In this document: piece by piece, positions 1 through 11,697 of the stretch
Numbering within the stretch: position 1 is the stretch's first letter
Layout of the letters: every line of letters starts with the position of its first letter
Source: Hydrangea macrophylla
Taxonomy: Eukaryota > Streptophyta > Magnoliopsida > Cornales > Hydrangeaceae
Direction of reading: 5' to 3'
Assembly: GCA_033977485.1 (NCBI GenBank)
Contig: CM066994.1
Span: forward strand, 48,137,155-48,201,154
Length of the DNA stretch: 64,000 bases
The notes under the pieces: model-generated
What the model was told of the DNA's origin: nothing
Seen by the model: only the letters and a program-made list of their open reading frames with translations
Databases searched by the model: none
Program-made: the position numbers and the translations under genes

Positions 1-581
1 GCTTATAATTTCAAAAATTTTCAAAATTGTCCTCAAATAATGATTGGATGTTCGGATAAAGACCATACTATCCTAGAGGAATCCACCATACAAGGTTTGA
101 TGATGCCTTCGCATACACGTCCTCATCATCCACATAATCCCTTACGGGCAAGCGCAAATAATTCATCACATTGTCCTAATCAAAGATGATAATCAAGATC
201 CTAATTGAAGGGTTCTATAGAAACTATATGCAAAGGCCGGGTTTTAGTCTCATAAAGGGTCCATTAGCAAGCTCAGCGGTGTGGTTGACCGCCTCCCCGA
301 GGGCGTGCCGTTCACACATAGGCTCTATATACCGCACGCGGTACAAGGCTAACGGTGACTACATGCTACCAAAACTCTTGACAAATAGAGGAAAGAGGGC
401 CCTCTATCTTCAAGGTAATGATCTCAAGCAGTCGCGGTGAAAGAACAATGCAAGTGCAAATGCAGGCAGAAACAACATGATTATTGAATTAATAACAAGG
501 ATATTCTTTGGCTCAAGTCAAACCCTCGAAGAACAAGAAACCATCGGTTTCATGTTCAAATCCCCAGTGGAGTCGCCAGAT
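1..581 (-). mobile_element. Internal leader of an Ogre-like Ty3/gypsy element
   Basis: Read on the minus strand, this follows directly after a long LTR and a primer-binding site, so it is the start of the internal untranslated leader of a large retrotransposon whose gag and pol lie beyond the left edge. I see no convincing coding sequence; the short open frames here have no recognisable domain. Assignment to the Ogre/Tat lineage rests on the primer-binding site type and the 3.5-kb LTR length, not on protein sequence. Confidence 0.7.
561..578 (-). other. Primer-binding site (tRNA-Arg type)
   Basis: On the minus strand the 18 bases read TGGCGACTCCACTGGGGA. TGGCGACTCC is complementary to the 3' end of plant tRNA-Arg including its CCA, the primer used by Ogre elements. 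It starts three bases after the proposed LTR end, the normal position. The tRNA match is from memory of the acceptor stem and was not searched. Confidence 0.75.
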
Positions 582-3500
582 TGTGGACCGTCGCGAATGG
601 AGGAGGAGGTCCTGGCGCTCTCCCTCGATAGTGTCCCGGGACGGATCCCAAGGAGCACACTTCAGGGAAAACTAGGACTTCCTCACGCGATCCTAGAGAC
701 AAAGAGTCGCCACCTAATTTTTATCGGGAATTAGGAAACCCAAGTTTGACTCGCCCAAAATTGAATAAGGTTACTCGCCCTTCATTACCAGAAACAAGGT
801 TCGGGGGTCTTGGTACGAGAGGGGAAGGAGCCCAAGCAGGACTAAAACACCCCCTCCTCGCCCTACCGAATGGTAGGCCTTGATTCAAATATCCTTGTTA
901 TTAATTCATAATAGATGTTGTTTCCTCAAACATACTAGATAGATATATACATGGCAAAAAGAAACATCTAATGAAAATCATTTCAAAAGACTAAATCAAG
1001 TAGAAAGCGGATGCTCATGCAATACAAGGGAGAAGTATACTCACAGTGGCTAGTCCCGCCCGGGACCGATGCAAATAAAGTAAACATGTCATGATATGCA
1101 AAGGGAACGAGAAGACTTACATTGGTTGACTCAAGCGGAGTCGCGAAAGCAAAAAGAGTGTAAACGTGCAATGCAATCATGCAACAATCCTAGATAAGAT
1201 GTCTCTAACAAATAATCATATAAACGGAGACTTATCCTAAAGGAAATGTGTCGTTGAAATCAAAGTTGTAAACCTAGAAAAATTCTAAGAGAAAGGATAG
1301 AGATAGTACATGATACATGGGCACTAAGCCACATGTAGACGAGGCAAACCACAAATCGAAGTCCGGGTCCGAGGCACTTAATTCTCTGCACTAATATACC
1401 AAAGAATACCCAAGCATTGCAAAAATACAAGCAAACAAATGATATGCATGATAAACAAAGAAAACATGTCATCAATCAAATTTCCAGATTCAGCAACCTC
1501 TAATGAATCCTATCAAAAGTGGTCTTAAACATGAGCTGGATAAAAACCCTTTTACAGAAAGTTAGATACATGTCTTAGGGAACTTCTCCAAAAAGTGGGA
1601 CCTCAATATCAATTTTATTGTTTGAGAAATAAATGTTTTGGGAACAGTGGATCAGGACTGTCCACTGTTCTTGTAAAAATCATAATTAAATCTACAAAAA
1701 TCATATGAAGCTCTATTTGGTGTCAAAAGAAAGCTATTTCATTGTAGTATATGATAAAAATAAACCCATGGACATTCTGTAATCACAAGGTTTCTGAAAA
1801 AGTGTTTTAAACAGACTCTGTTTTTCTGGAAATTTGGTATCATTTGACAAATGAATGCAAAACATAATAGAAGTATAATAGAAGTTCATGAATCATGTTA
1901 ACCAAGTTGATTTAAGCTTTTGATCTCTCATCCATTTATCCTAGGTGATTTCTAAACCAAGTTTTATTCATCAATTGTTGTTGAGTGATCAAGGTATGAC
2001 CATTTTGTATACATAATCATATTTGTAATTAAACTTAGAAAATTCCAGAATAGTTGTATCAACTTTAAACGCTTAGAAAACGATCCTAACTCGATCGTAT
2101 GCTCACGATTTTACATCGGCATATAGATATATGAGTTAGGAATCATCCCAAAAAAGCGGAACGTCGATAACTATTATAGATTTTCTGAAATTCAAGCACA
2201 AAGAGACGATGTTCAAATCTGTCAACCGATTTCTCAACAATTTCTAAAAATAGTATATGAATCCTAAAAGCTCTCAAAACGGACCGGATGAAAGCTAATT
2301 CATCAAAGTTTACCCAGAAAATTTGAAATCCATCAAACTATGGGTTTTGATGGACCAAATCTAATGGACAAAACCAATCTGCTTTGCTGAATTTTTATCT
2401 AGTTCATTTTAAAGTGTGAGGAAAACATTTTAGTGATAGTTGAAGCTTATTAGAGAGATCAAACTCATAGATCAACTTAATTATCATGATTCCCAATCAA
2501 TTTAGCCCTCAAGTTCTATGAAGAACTTTTAGATCAAGGATCAAAGGGACTTATAAATATCATGTTGGAGATGAAATTCAATAGGAATTCTAGGTAATAG
2601 GAATAATCAAGAGATAGGTATGAACATAGAAATCATCCTTCTCATAGATCATATTTCCAAACCATCATGGAATTCAAAATAGATATATGTATATATATAT
2701 AATCATGTATGCATGAATCTAAACTAAAATTGAAGAATGAAACCAAAATTGAAAATCAAAGTGAAAAACAATCTCTAATTGTAAATTATCAATAAAAATC
2801 AAAGAGATTTGGATCTAACTATGTGAGTGTGTGAAGAACATGAGAGGAAGAAGATGAGTGTTCTAATAAGTAGAAATAGAACTAAGTTAGATCCAAATCT
2901 TATAGATCTATATATACAAAGTAGGAATTAGAGATGAACTATAGTGTTTACCTCTTGGAGGATTCTCAATTACAAGACCAAAATTGATTTGAAGATCTTC
3001 TTCTTCAAGTGTTATTCAAGTGTTCTTCAAGCACTCATCCATGGAAGTTGAGGGAGGCAATTGATGTTCAAATTGTGGTCTAATTAGCCTAAGTTAATCT
3101 AAATTCAATTCATAATTTTCTCTCTCTAGAATTCACCTAAATTGAAAGTATATTCAAAGTATACTTATCTCTCTTGTATGTGCTTCTATGTGTGTTTGTA
3201 TCTCCAAGTATATTCAAGTGTATCTCTTCCAAGTGTCTAGTGTGTTAAGATGTGATCTCATATGAGATGTATGAGATCTTATATAGAGTTTTGAAGACTT
3301 AGCTCTTAAGTTTCAGGGTTAAAACAGGATTTTTAGAGCTTAAAAGAGGGTTAAAATGGCCATTTCGGAGCCTAAACGCAATTTCCAGGCAATTTCCTCG
3401 CAGTGGGAAGCTTCTAGAAGGGTCTGGAACTCAAAAAGCTCCGTGGAGGACACAAATGGAAGTGGCGGTTATGGTGGGACCCGCCACCCCCATACCCAAA

Positions 3501-4071
3501 ACCGCCACTTACTATTCTTGCTCCTCTGGTCACCCACAAACCCTGTTTCAAAAATCACGTGCACTGCTTTTCCAGATTTTTGTAAAAATGCTTTTTGGTG
3601 TCCGAAATCGTCCGTTTACGTACCGTTGGAAAGCTGTCAGGTTGAATTTCAGTATAAAAATATTTCCAGAGGTTTTATAATGAGAATTGAAGTCCAATTG
3701 AAGTCCGGAAGTCCTCCGGAACTTTCGTCGTCTTTTTGAAATCAAATGACGTCTTTTCCAAAATTGCTTTCAAATGTGCGTCGATTTCGAACTTTTCTTT
3801 AAAATTGAATCTCTGGATACCTAGAATACTGCGTTTAGAACACTTAATGTTCATATAACCCTGAGAGAATATGAATTCTGAGAGATGATTTTGACAAAAC
3901 CGGGATTTATCCATAGAAAAGGGCTTTTCTGAGCTTGAAGTCACTTTCCGAAGTCCGATCTTCTGATTGTGTGGAATCCAGTACCTTCCACGGGGTACTT
4001 TTCATCATCGAATCCTCCAAGACGTTGTCCACCCTAAATCCTATCAGTGTGGTCAAAATTGGGTGTCTACA
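582..4071 (-). repeat. Complete 5' LTR of the Ogre-like element, about 3.49 kb
   Basis: On minus the LTR starts TGTAGACACCCAATTTTGAC at 4071 and ends in TCCACA at 582, giving TG...CA ends with near-inverted tips (TGTAGA/TCCACA). A primer-binding site follows the inner end. A TATA box lies about 790 bp into the LTR. LTRs of this length are typical of Ogre-type elements. The outer edge cuts into a LINE reading frame, which fixes the insertion boundary at 4071/4072. No ORF inside looks real. Confidence 0.75.
3278..3285 (-). promoter_or_regulatory. TATA box of the Ogre-like LTR
   Basis: TATATAAG on the minus strand inside CTCTATATAAGATC, followed by AT-rich sequence. Position and consensus suit the LTR promoter driving the element leftward. 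Start site not determined. Confidence 0.5.
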
Positions 4072-4755
4072 CCACCCAACAGAGGTTTTGTAGGAGTGGG
4101 TATTTTCCTTTGGGCAGTCTGATGCTCAAATGCCGTCGTGTCGATAAAGGTTTTCCATCGAAGGTCATCAATAGGCAGATTTTGATGGAGGACTTTGTTT
4201 CTAAAGAGCCACACTTGTTCCATCAAAGTAGCGGCAAACACCATGAAGTTTTGAGCATCCTCTCTATCAATTCCCAAGAAAACAGAGGGCCTTAGGACCA
4301 TCATGATCCGATTCCTTAAACCGCGCGAGTACATCAGCATATCAATCGGCCACCTGGAGGTCCTCCAAAGGATCCGAATAATAGGACATTCCAAAAAGAG
4401 ATGTGAAGGAATTTCAGAGATCAACCCACAGAGAGCACAAGAAATGTTCGCAATGGGAAAGCGGGTCGCCAAGGTAGCTTTTGTTGGGATGACATCAGAA
4501 ACCACTTTCCAAAGAAAAAGCTTGTGTCGTTCATGGATATTTGCATTCCACAAACTATTCCAAAACTTGGAGGTGAAACCGAATGTCAAAGACAATCTTG
4601 GTTTTTGATCAAGGAGATACGCCGACTTGACAGAAAATAATCCTTTTTTGTCTGGCGTCCAAATGAAACGATCCTCAACTCTTCTAGAAGGGAGTTGAAT
4701 TTTCAAGGTGGCATTACAAGACTCCCTTGAGGACGTACTGTTGAGGAGGCCATGG
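4072..4755 (-). pseudogene. LINE ORF2 fragment, zf-RVT region
   Basis: The minus frame encodes the part of a plant LINE reverse transcriptase protein after the RT core. It has the typical FSVKSAYLL segment, then the zf-RVT block with HERHKLFLWK, ISCALCG and a following SHLFLECPI, then the start of the RNase H linker. It is open from 4790 down to the Ogre LTR edge, where the last five codons before the stop come from the LTR. It has no RT core, RNase H or poly-A tail. The LTR insertion cut it, so the rest should lie beyond the left edge on the far side of the Ogre element. Confidence 0.8.
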
Positions 4756-4759
4756 TTCC

Positions 4760-5040
4760 ATGCGTGATTACAATCTGGCCTTTTTGGCAAAGCTTGGATG
4801 GCAAATCATTACTGATGAAGCTAAGCCTTGGGTCCAAATCATCAAAGGCAAGTACTTTCACAATGGGCAGTTCCTCATGGACCACAAAAAAGCTAACTCT
4901 TCCTGGGTTTGGCTAGGGATCTCAAAAACTATCCCACTTCTCTCCAAAGGTGTCTGCAAGTTGGTGGGTTTAGGGAATGACATTGACATTTGGAAAGACC
5001 CTTGGGTTCCTCAGCTCCCTCTTTTCAAGCCCATGGATGG
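4760..5040 (+). pseudogene. LINE ORF2 fragment, inverted 5' part
   Basis: The plus frame encodes the LINE segment that normally precedes zf-RVT: NLAFLAKLGWQ, SWVWLGI, then DIDIWKDPWVP. In an intact LINE it is collinear with and upstream of the neighbouring zf-RVT piece, but here it points the other way, the two meeting head to head near 4755. That is the layout left by 5' inversion during LINE integration. The frame ends where a TGTAACA sequence begins at 5041. Confidence 0.75.
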
Positions 5041-7040
5041 TGTAACAACCTGCATTTCATGTAAATTTAATTTGCATTTCTATATTTAAATTGTATTATC
5101 TATGTTCATTTTATTTCAATGGTCATGTTTTATAACCTTATAGCCTATTTTGTTGTACATTGTAATTCTTTTGGGGTCAAAATGCGATTTTATAAAATTT
5201 AGCAATACCTGTGTTGGATTTCAAAACTGTATTTCAAAACGGTGAAAATAATTTCTTTTGACTCAAACTGTATTTTTATAAAACCAGAAAATCGATTCTT
5301 ACGTTAAAATGAATTTTCTGTATTTTTGTGGTGATCGCCGTGCCCCGAAAATACCAGTTTGTGTTTAAAATTGTCCGCGCTGTGCTAAACTTTCACAGAT
5401 TTTGGAGGTGATGTAAAGCAAGATTTGACATTTGCTTTATTTCTAATTATGGAAACTAATCATTGGTTAAGACAGTGTTTGGGAATGCTTTGTGTGTGTG
5501 TGTGTATTCCTAAGGCCATAAGCTAATTACCCAAACAAACATACTTGACCTCTACCTACCTATACTTGGCCTTTGGATCAGTTGTAGAGTTGATATACAC
5601 TATATATACGTATGTATAATTTGTGGTTAAGTAATTAAGAAAACAAATGCATTTGTAGAGTGAAGTTCACACTACTTGGGCACCAAGTTCTTCCAATTGT
5701 GCTTCTATATATGCACCCTCTACACTCTCACACTACATATTCTGCACACACAAATTCCAGAGAGAGTTGGAGAGTTCTATTTCTAGAAAATTTTAGAGAG
5801 AGAGAAGGAACTTCATCATTCTATCTTGCAACTTCTATTGGATTTCTTAGCTTGTTTTTTCTTTCTCAACATAGTTCAATCCTCTTATCAAGTGCGTATT
5901 TCTAACTCACTCCAAATGTAATTCATGCTTAGTTATTGTGTATGTGTTATAAAATTCAAAATCACCATGGATGAATTTACGTATGAACTCCATGGCTTGA
6001 AAATACAAATTTTCCCACCTTAATCAAAATGAGTCTTTAGAGATGATTTAGGAAGATTTTGGTTCATAGAAGATACTGCTAAAGTTTTAGAATCTAATTT
6101 GTTCACATGAGAAAGTATATAAGAAATCAAATTTTGTTAACTTTTAGTTTTTCATAAAATCCTAGAGTTATAGATTGATTCATGCAAAATTGATTTCATA
6201 TTCTTAATCCTTGCGAAAAACCAAAGAGATTCATATATTGTATGACATATATAGTTACAGAATTGAAAATGGGTCAAAAAGACCCTGAATTTCTGAAACA
6301 GGGCATTCTCCAAGTAGAAGATGAAGCCTCTGCTGAAACTCACGCGCGGAATCGCGCGAGCGGACAGTGTGAGCGACCCCTCGCGCGAGCGACCCGCGCG
6401 CGCGAGGTTTGTGTTCCCAGGCAGACAGAAAAGTTTTATTAAAAGAAAAATGAAAATTAGGCAGATCGCACGAGCGATCCGCGCGCGCGATCTTCCTATA
6501 CTCTGGCAGAAAGAAAAGTTTTAATAAAGAAAAGGAAAATTGGGCATATCGCGCGAGCGACTCCTCGCGCGAGCGGTCCGCGCGCGCGACTTCTGGCAGT
6601 TTCTAGTCTTGCTTGTTTTGTGATAAAGGACTGTTTGGGATAAAATTTATATACTGTTTGGGAAATTTATTAAATCAGAATCTTAATTTGTTATGTTTGA
6701 ACGGTTAAAAAGTTGTATTGAGACTTATCAATCCCCGTACGCACGTTGTTTATATGATTCAGTGTTTTGCCTCATGTTTTAAAGTTTCATGACACACATG
6801 TGAAGTCAATTGTACATGCATGGTGAGTGTGAATGTTGGTCAGTATGGAAAAGAGTAATGGTCAATGTGGTATAGTGAGTGCGGTTGAGATTGTGATGTG
6901 GACACTCCCTGGTAAGTGAGTACCAAAGTGTGTTGTGATTAAGATTGCGACGAGGGTGTCTTTGAAATGCGACGGTGGCAAAACTGGACACTCCCTGACG
7001 ACCATGGTAGCGTCAAAGTGTGTGAAGCCGACGAGGGCGC
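5041..7040 (+). repeat. LTR-like block, probably gypsy (Tekay/Del-like)
   Basis: The block begins TGTAACAACC exactly where the LINE frame breaks, as a TG-start LTR would. It has a TATA-like CTATATATGCACCC near 5705, followed by a CA/CT-rich start region, and later two partial repeats of a GGACACTCCCTG segment (about 6900 and 6987). I found no matching end, target duplication, primer-binding site or coding sequence, so it may be a solo or truncated LTR. The right edge is set only by the MITE at 7045. Confidence 0.4.
6341..6599. repeat. CpG-rich palindromic tandem repeat in the LTR-like block
   Basis: About three imperfect units of roughly 80-85 bp. Each has a GC core made of CGCGCGAGCG/GCGCGCGCGA motifs, then an A-rich arm containing AGAAAAGTTTTA. 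The cores are self-complementary. They stand out sharply from the AT-rich surroundings. Confidence 0.75.
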
Positions 7041-7044
7041 CCTT

Positions 7045-7172
7045 TCTTTATTAAAGAGAGGACCTCTGTTTTGACCGTCGGATCGTGTTTTCATTAATGG
7101 CAGTTTTGTCATTTCACAGTTTTTAAACACAATCCAACGGCCAAAACAGAGATCCTCTTTTTAATAAAGAGA
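7045..7172. mobile_element. Hairpin MITE, about 130 bp
   Basis: Arms 7045-7090 and 7125-7172 are inverted copies with few mismatches: TCTTTATTAAAGAGAG pairs with the right-hand TTTTTAATAAAGAGA, and CTCTGTTTTGACCGTCGGAT has its mirror in ATCCAACGGCCAAAACAGAG. The loop is about 34 bp. No coding capacity. The superfamily is not assigned and target duplication is unclear. Confidence 0.7.
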
Positions 7173-7197
7173 GGTGGTTCTCTTTAGAGAATCTTTG

Positions 7198-7222
7198 TAT
7201 ATATATATATATATATATATAT
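7198..7222. repeat. (TA)n microsatellite
   Basis: About twelve TA units, just right of the hairpin MITE. Confidence 0.95.
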
Positions 7223-8062
7223 GTACATTGGATTTGTCACTACAATTGTTTAAGGTCTGGGACACTAAAAATAAAGTGAAACATGTGAGCATATTTTGCA
7301 ACGACATAAAGGTATCTTGTCTCATGTATGTTTCGTACCTTAAGTAGTCAGCCATTTGTGTGTTGGGCATCTGTAGTCAATTTTAAGTCCATTATGTTTG
7401 CAAATCGTGAGAGAGGGCAAATCGGATAGTATTGGCGTATATATCGCATGCCCGCTAAGTATCAATTTTCAAGTTAAATTGGGTGGCTAAAATTTGAGAT
7501 TTGTACTCTCCTTGCGTGCACACGATAGAACATTTTCACTACACAAACTTGCTTAATAAGTGAAATCATATATAAATAGTATAAATGTCTCATTTTTAAA
7601 CAATGTAAGATACTAATCACATCAAATTAAAAGACTTTTGTTTGGTTTGTAAAATGGAAGGCTCAATGCCCAAAATAGAGAGGTTCAATACGATATAATT
7701 CATAGTCCAAATAATATAAAATAAATCCAATAATTTTGAATCTCAAATGCTTCTTAAATATATTTGGTAATGAGATCACCTCCAACAATGACGAGATCAC
7801 TTCAACATCCTCTAATCAAAATCCAGTAAACTCATTGTCATATATTTTTAAAAAGTATTTAAAATTCAAAATTTGAGAAACATAACATTACCCTATTTGT
7901 CAGGACATGTACAATTATAGCACAAGCCTTGCTTACAAGTTACAACTTACAAGGAGTGGGCCGCTAAATGAAGTGGAATTCACCATTTCACATTGGGTGG
8001 TCTGGTCTTTGGACTGTCCTTCTGACTTCTAGGCTCCTATAGTGTTAAACATCTCTCAAAAA
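7223..8062. other. AT-rich intergenic DNA
   Basis: No gene, clear repeat or RNA visible; only short open frames without recognisable content. Confidence 0.6.
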
Positions 8063-8073
8063 GCAAAACAAAT

Positions 8074-8606
8074 GGTAGATTACACTTTATATCTTTGTAA
8101 TTTGGATGTGATGTTATTTTGGTCACTGTACTTTTATTTTTGTCAATTTGGTCTTTATGGTTTTAGCTTAGGTTCAATGTAGTCTAGTTATGAAAATTTC
8201 CTCTAATTTTGGACAGATATAGGACATATGATGCACACTTGAGCTATCGTCAGTGATATAATGGTAAATTTACTTAGAGAAATTACATTTTACACATCTA
8301 TATAGGCTATATTGAAACTAAATCTTTCAAAAATTATAAGAAAAATTGATGAACGGACTACATTGAACCTAAACTGAAACATTGAAACTAAATCTTTCAA
8401 AATTATCAAAAAAATTGATGAATGGGCTATATTGAACCTAAACTAAAACATTGAAACAAAATCTTTTAAAAATTATAATAAAAATTGATGAACTAACTAC
8501 ATTAAACGTAAACTGAAACTATAAGGATTAAAGTGACAAAATTAAAACTACAAAGACCAAAGTAAAATCTTTCCCAAAGTATAAGGGTATCAAATGTAAT
8601 TTATCC
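8074..8606. mobile_element. Mutator-like MITE with long TIRs and 11-bp target duplication
   Basis: The left end GGTAGATTACACTTTATA and the inverted right end GGATAAATTACATTTGATA extend into imperfect inverted repeats of roughly 110 bp. GCAAAACAAAT occurs immediately left (8063-8073) and right (8607-8617), a perfect 11-bp direct repeat. The interior has about three diverged 75-bp repeats around TTGAAACTAAATCTTTCAA. Long TIRs suit Mutator-type elements, whose duplications are usually about 9 bp. No transposase. Confidence 0.8.
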
Positions 8607-8690
8607 GCAAAACAAATTAGGGTATCGGATCTATCCCTTTTAATACCCTTCTTCATTGCCTTTTGAGACGGCTGACCATTTAGCATCTTC

Positions 8691-11116
8691 ATGTTTAACA
8701 CTGCCCGAATAGCTTTTGGAGAAGCTAGTATCTCCTGCTCTTGAACAAGTTTTCTTGGCATGGGGTGTCAAATCTGAGCTCGAAAGGCTTCATAACACAT
8801 TATCTTCCATGCAAGCAGTTCTTTTGGATGCTGAGGAGCAGCAACATGCCAATAACCATCAACTAGAGGATTGGCTTGGAAAGCTAAAAGTTGTTATCTA
8901 TGAGATAGATGAAGTTCTTGATGATTTTGAAATCAAAGCTTTGCAGCAAAAAGTATATCAAGGTGAGAGTACTATAAATAAGGTACGCTACTACTTTTCG
9001 CGTTCAAATCCACTTGTTTCTCGCTTTAAGATGGGTCATAAGATCAAGGAAACTAGGGAGAGGCTAGATCGAATAGCTGATGATAGGGATAAATTTAATC
9101 TATCAGTTGGACTTGTGGATAGGCCTATCATCCACAGGGAGAGGGAGATGACACACTCCTTCATCCATGCTTATGATTTCAATGGAAGAGATGAAGATAG
9201 AGAAGAAATTGTGAAACTTTTGATGGACACAATTGATCATGAAAGTGTATATGTTATTCACGTAGTCGGAATTGGAGGTCTCGGAAATATTACCCTCACC
9301 AAAATGGTGTACAATGATGAAAGGGTATTTAAGAATTGTGAATTGAGGATGTGGGTGTGTTTCGGAAGAATTTGAACTAAAAAAACTAATAGAGAAAATT
9401 ATGAAATCTGCAAATGGTGTGGATTGTGGAAACTTAGATGTAGAACAATTGCAAATTCAACTTCGAGATGTGCTCATCTTAGATGATGTGTGGAATCGCA
9501 AGCGCACAAAATGGATAGAATTGAAAGATTTATTGAGAGGTGGTTCACGTGGAAGTAAAATCATTGTGACTACTTGCGATCACACGGTTGCTTCGATCAT
9601 GGGCAACATTGAGCTGGAGTGGGTGTTTGTCAAAGATAACGAATTATGGAAATTGGAACAAAAGGAAAGGGGTATTTTACCAGCATTAAGATTAAACTAT
9701 GATCAATTGCCATCTTACTTGAAACGATGTTTTGCTTATTGCTCGGTTTATACCAAAAATTCTGAAATTGACTGATTAGTTTTTGGATGACACAAAACCT
9801 CAATTCAATCACGTATCGAAAACAAAGAATTTGAGTTAGAAGATGTTGGGTTCAATTACATCAATGAGTTATGCTCCATATCTTTCTTCGAGGATGTTGT
9901 AGATTTTCAATATTTTATTGGGTTTAAAATGCATGATCTTGTGCACGACTTAGCGTTGTTCATTGCAAAATCAGAATACGCAATGATAGATACTACAATT
10001 AATCATGGGGAAGAACTCAACAGCAAGGGTTGCTTCAAGAAGGTTCGACACGTATCACTTGGAAACTATGTTCTTGATTCTTCCCTATCTGAGGTTCCAA
10101 GTGGGTTGCTTGAACTCAACAATTTGCATTCCATTCATTTTCAGTATAACTTAGAGTGCCCAATAGGCAAATCTTTTGTAGAAACATGCATTTCAAGATT
10201 TAAATGCTTGCGATTGCTAGATTTAACTGGTTCGAGTTTTGAAACATTACCCAGTTCTATCGGTCGTTTGAAGCGCTTGAGATTCCTTAGTCTCAATAAT
10301 AATCGTAGAATCAAATCACTCCCTAACTCTATATGCAAGTTGGTGTGTTTGCAAACACTAGTACTTTGTGATTGCACCAAATTTGAGAAGTTGCCAAAGA
10401 TTTTGACAAGTTGATCAGCCTCATGTTTTTGTCCGTTACCACACAAGACAGGTGCTTGTTGGGAAAAAGGGAGATTTGAAAGCAGAAATTGCATGACCTC
10501 TCTTCGATCTTAGTATATTTTATACTGTAGGAATTAGAATCTTTGTTTTATGACGATGATGCTAATGAGAAGAATGGGATTCAATGCCTCACTAACCTTC
10601 GAACAATAGCGATTAGGTATTGTGCATGTTTGTTCTCTGTGCCACGGGGGCATGAGATAACTAGCTGCGTTAGAGACTCTGATAATTGAAGGTTGTGAAA
10701 ATCTTGATTTGATGTTTGATAATCAAGTTGGGGAAGACGCTTTTCGCGTAGGTGGTGGTCTCAGAAGCCTTCGATATCTTAGGATTAGTGGGGTACCTAA
10801 GTTGGTGGCTTTGCCTCAGGGGCTTCTTCAAAGCGCTACTTGTTACACTCTGAAGCACATAGCAATTGATAATTGTATCAACGTCACAAAATTGCCAGAT
10901 TGGATGATGGAAGATTTGAAGTCTCTTCAACAGCTTTTGATTCACAATTGTCCAAAATTGGAGTTTTTGCCAAATGGTATGCATCGTCTCACTACACTTG
11001 AAATTCACATTAGCGCCTGTCCATAATTGATTAGAAGATGCAAGAGGGAAATAGGGGAGGATTCGCATAAGAGAGCTCATGTCCGTGATATTTATCTCGA
11101 TGAAATCAAGATTTAA
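8691..11116 (+). pseudogene. CC-NB-ARC-LRR (RGA-type) resistance gene, pseudogene
   Basis: Intact relatives are cytosolic immune receptors. In order I see an Rx-type coiled coil (8716-9100, with LERLHNTLSSMQAVLLDAEE), a P-loop GIGGLGNITLTK, kinase-2 LILDDVWN, RNBS-B GSKIIVTT, RNBS-D YLKRCFAYCS, the MHDL motif at 9929, LRRs with LPSSIGRLKRLRFLSL and LPNSICKL, and a C-terminal CKREIGED tail ending at 11116. Breaks: a frame problem and TAG before the coiled coil, P-loop GKT replaced by GNI, a frameshift near 9362, loss of residues before kinase-2, a large gap where the GLPLA region should be, stops at 9773 and near 10412, a region of broken frame at 10415-10690, and a TAA at 11024. Multiple independent lesions make function very unlikely. 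It has no NLR neighbours in the window. Confidence 0.9.
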
Positions 11117-11697
11117 AAGAAGCCAATAATGGTGTTGATGTGGTAAGTCTCAAAAAATTTCTTTATCAATTTTTTTTCCACAAGATGTGCATGTGTTTAG
11201 TTCAAGTTTCATAGTTTCAGCAGACGTGGTTTTCTGTCATTGAGTCTAGATCACCGCAGTCTCATTTTAATCAATAATATAAGATTTGGTAATTAATCCT
11301 TGCATCATTAATCAACTGAGTGGATGAGATCATAATAGCTCTCCAAACTATCCCCATATCACGTAAAATCAAACCTTTTTTATTTGGATTGTTTGTTTAT
11401 AAATTTCGATCATATACAGCCGTCCTTTGAAATGCCAAAACCACAAGAAGCAAAAAGATCCTTAAATATTAGCCAATTTCAGTGGTTATATGGTAGGAAA
11501 TCACACACAAATGGACATATACAGTTACAACTTACAGGTGTAAACCTACCCAAAAAAAAAAAGTATGTATAGGTGTTAGCTTTATGGTAAGTTATTTTTC
11601 TCTGTGCATAGAATTTTTTATTTTGTTTGGCAAAACTGATACCCTTGGTGTATACTTTATAATGATTGGTAAGTACGCCTCATAACTTAAGTATCAG
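11117..11697. other. Intergenic DNA downstream of the NLR pseudogene
   Basis: AT-rich. No supported gene, repeat or RNA. Confidence 0.55.

Noticed and set aside
186..734. Open frames in the left 0.7 kb
   Set aside because: They lie on the plus strand across the leader and primer site of a minus-strand Ogre-like element, with no domain content.
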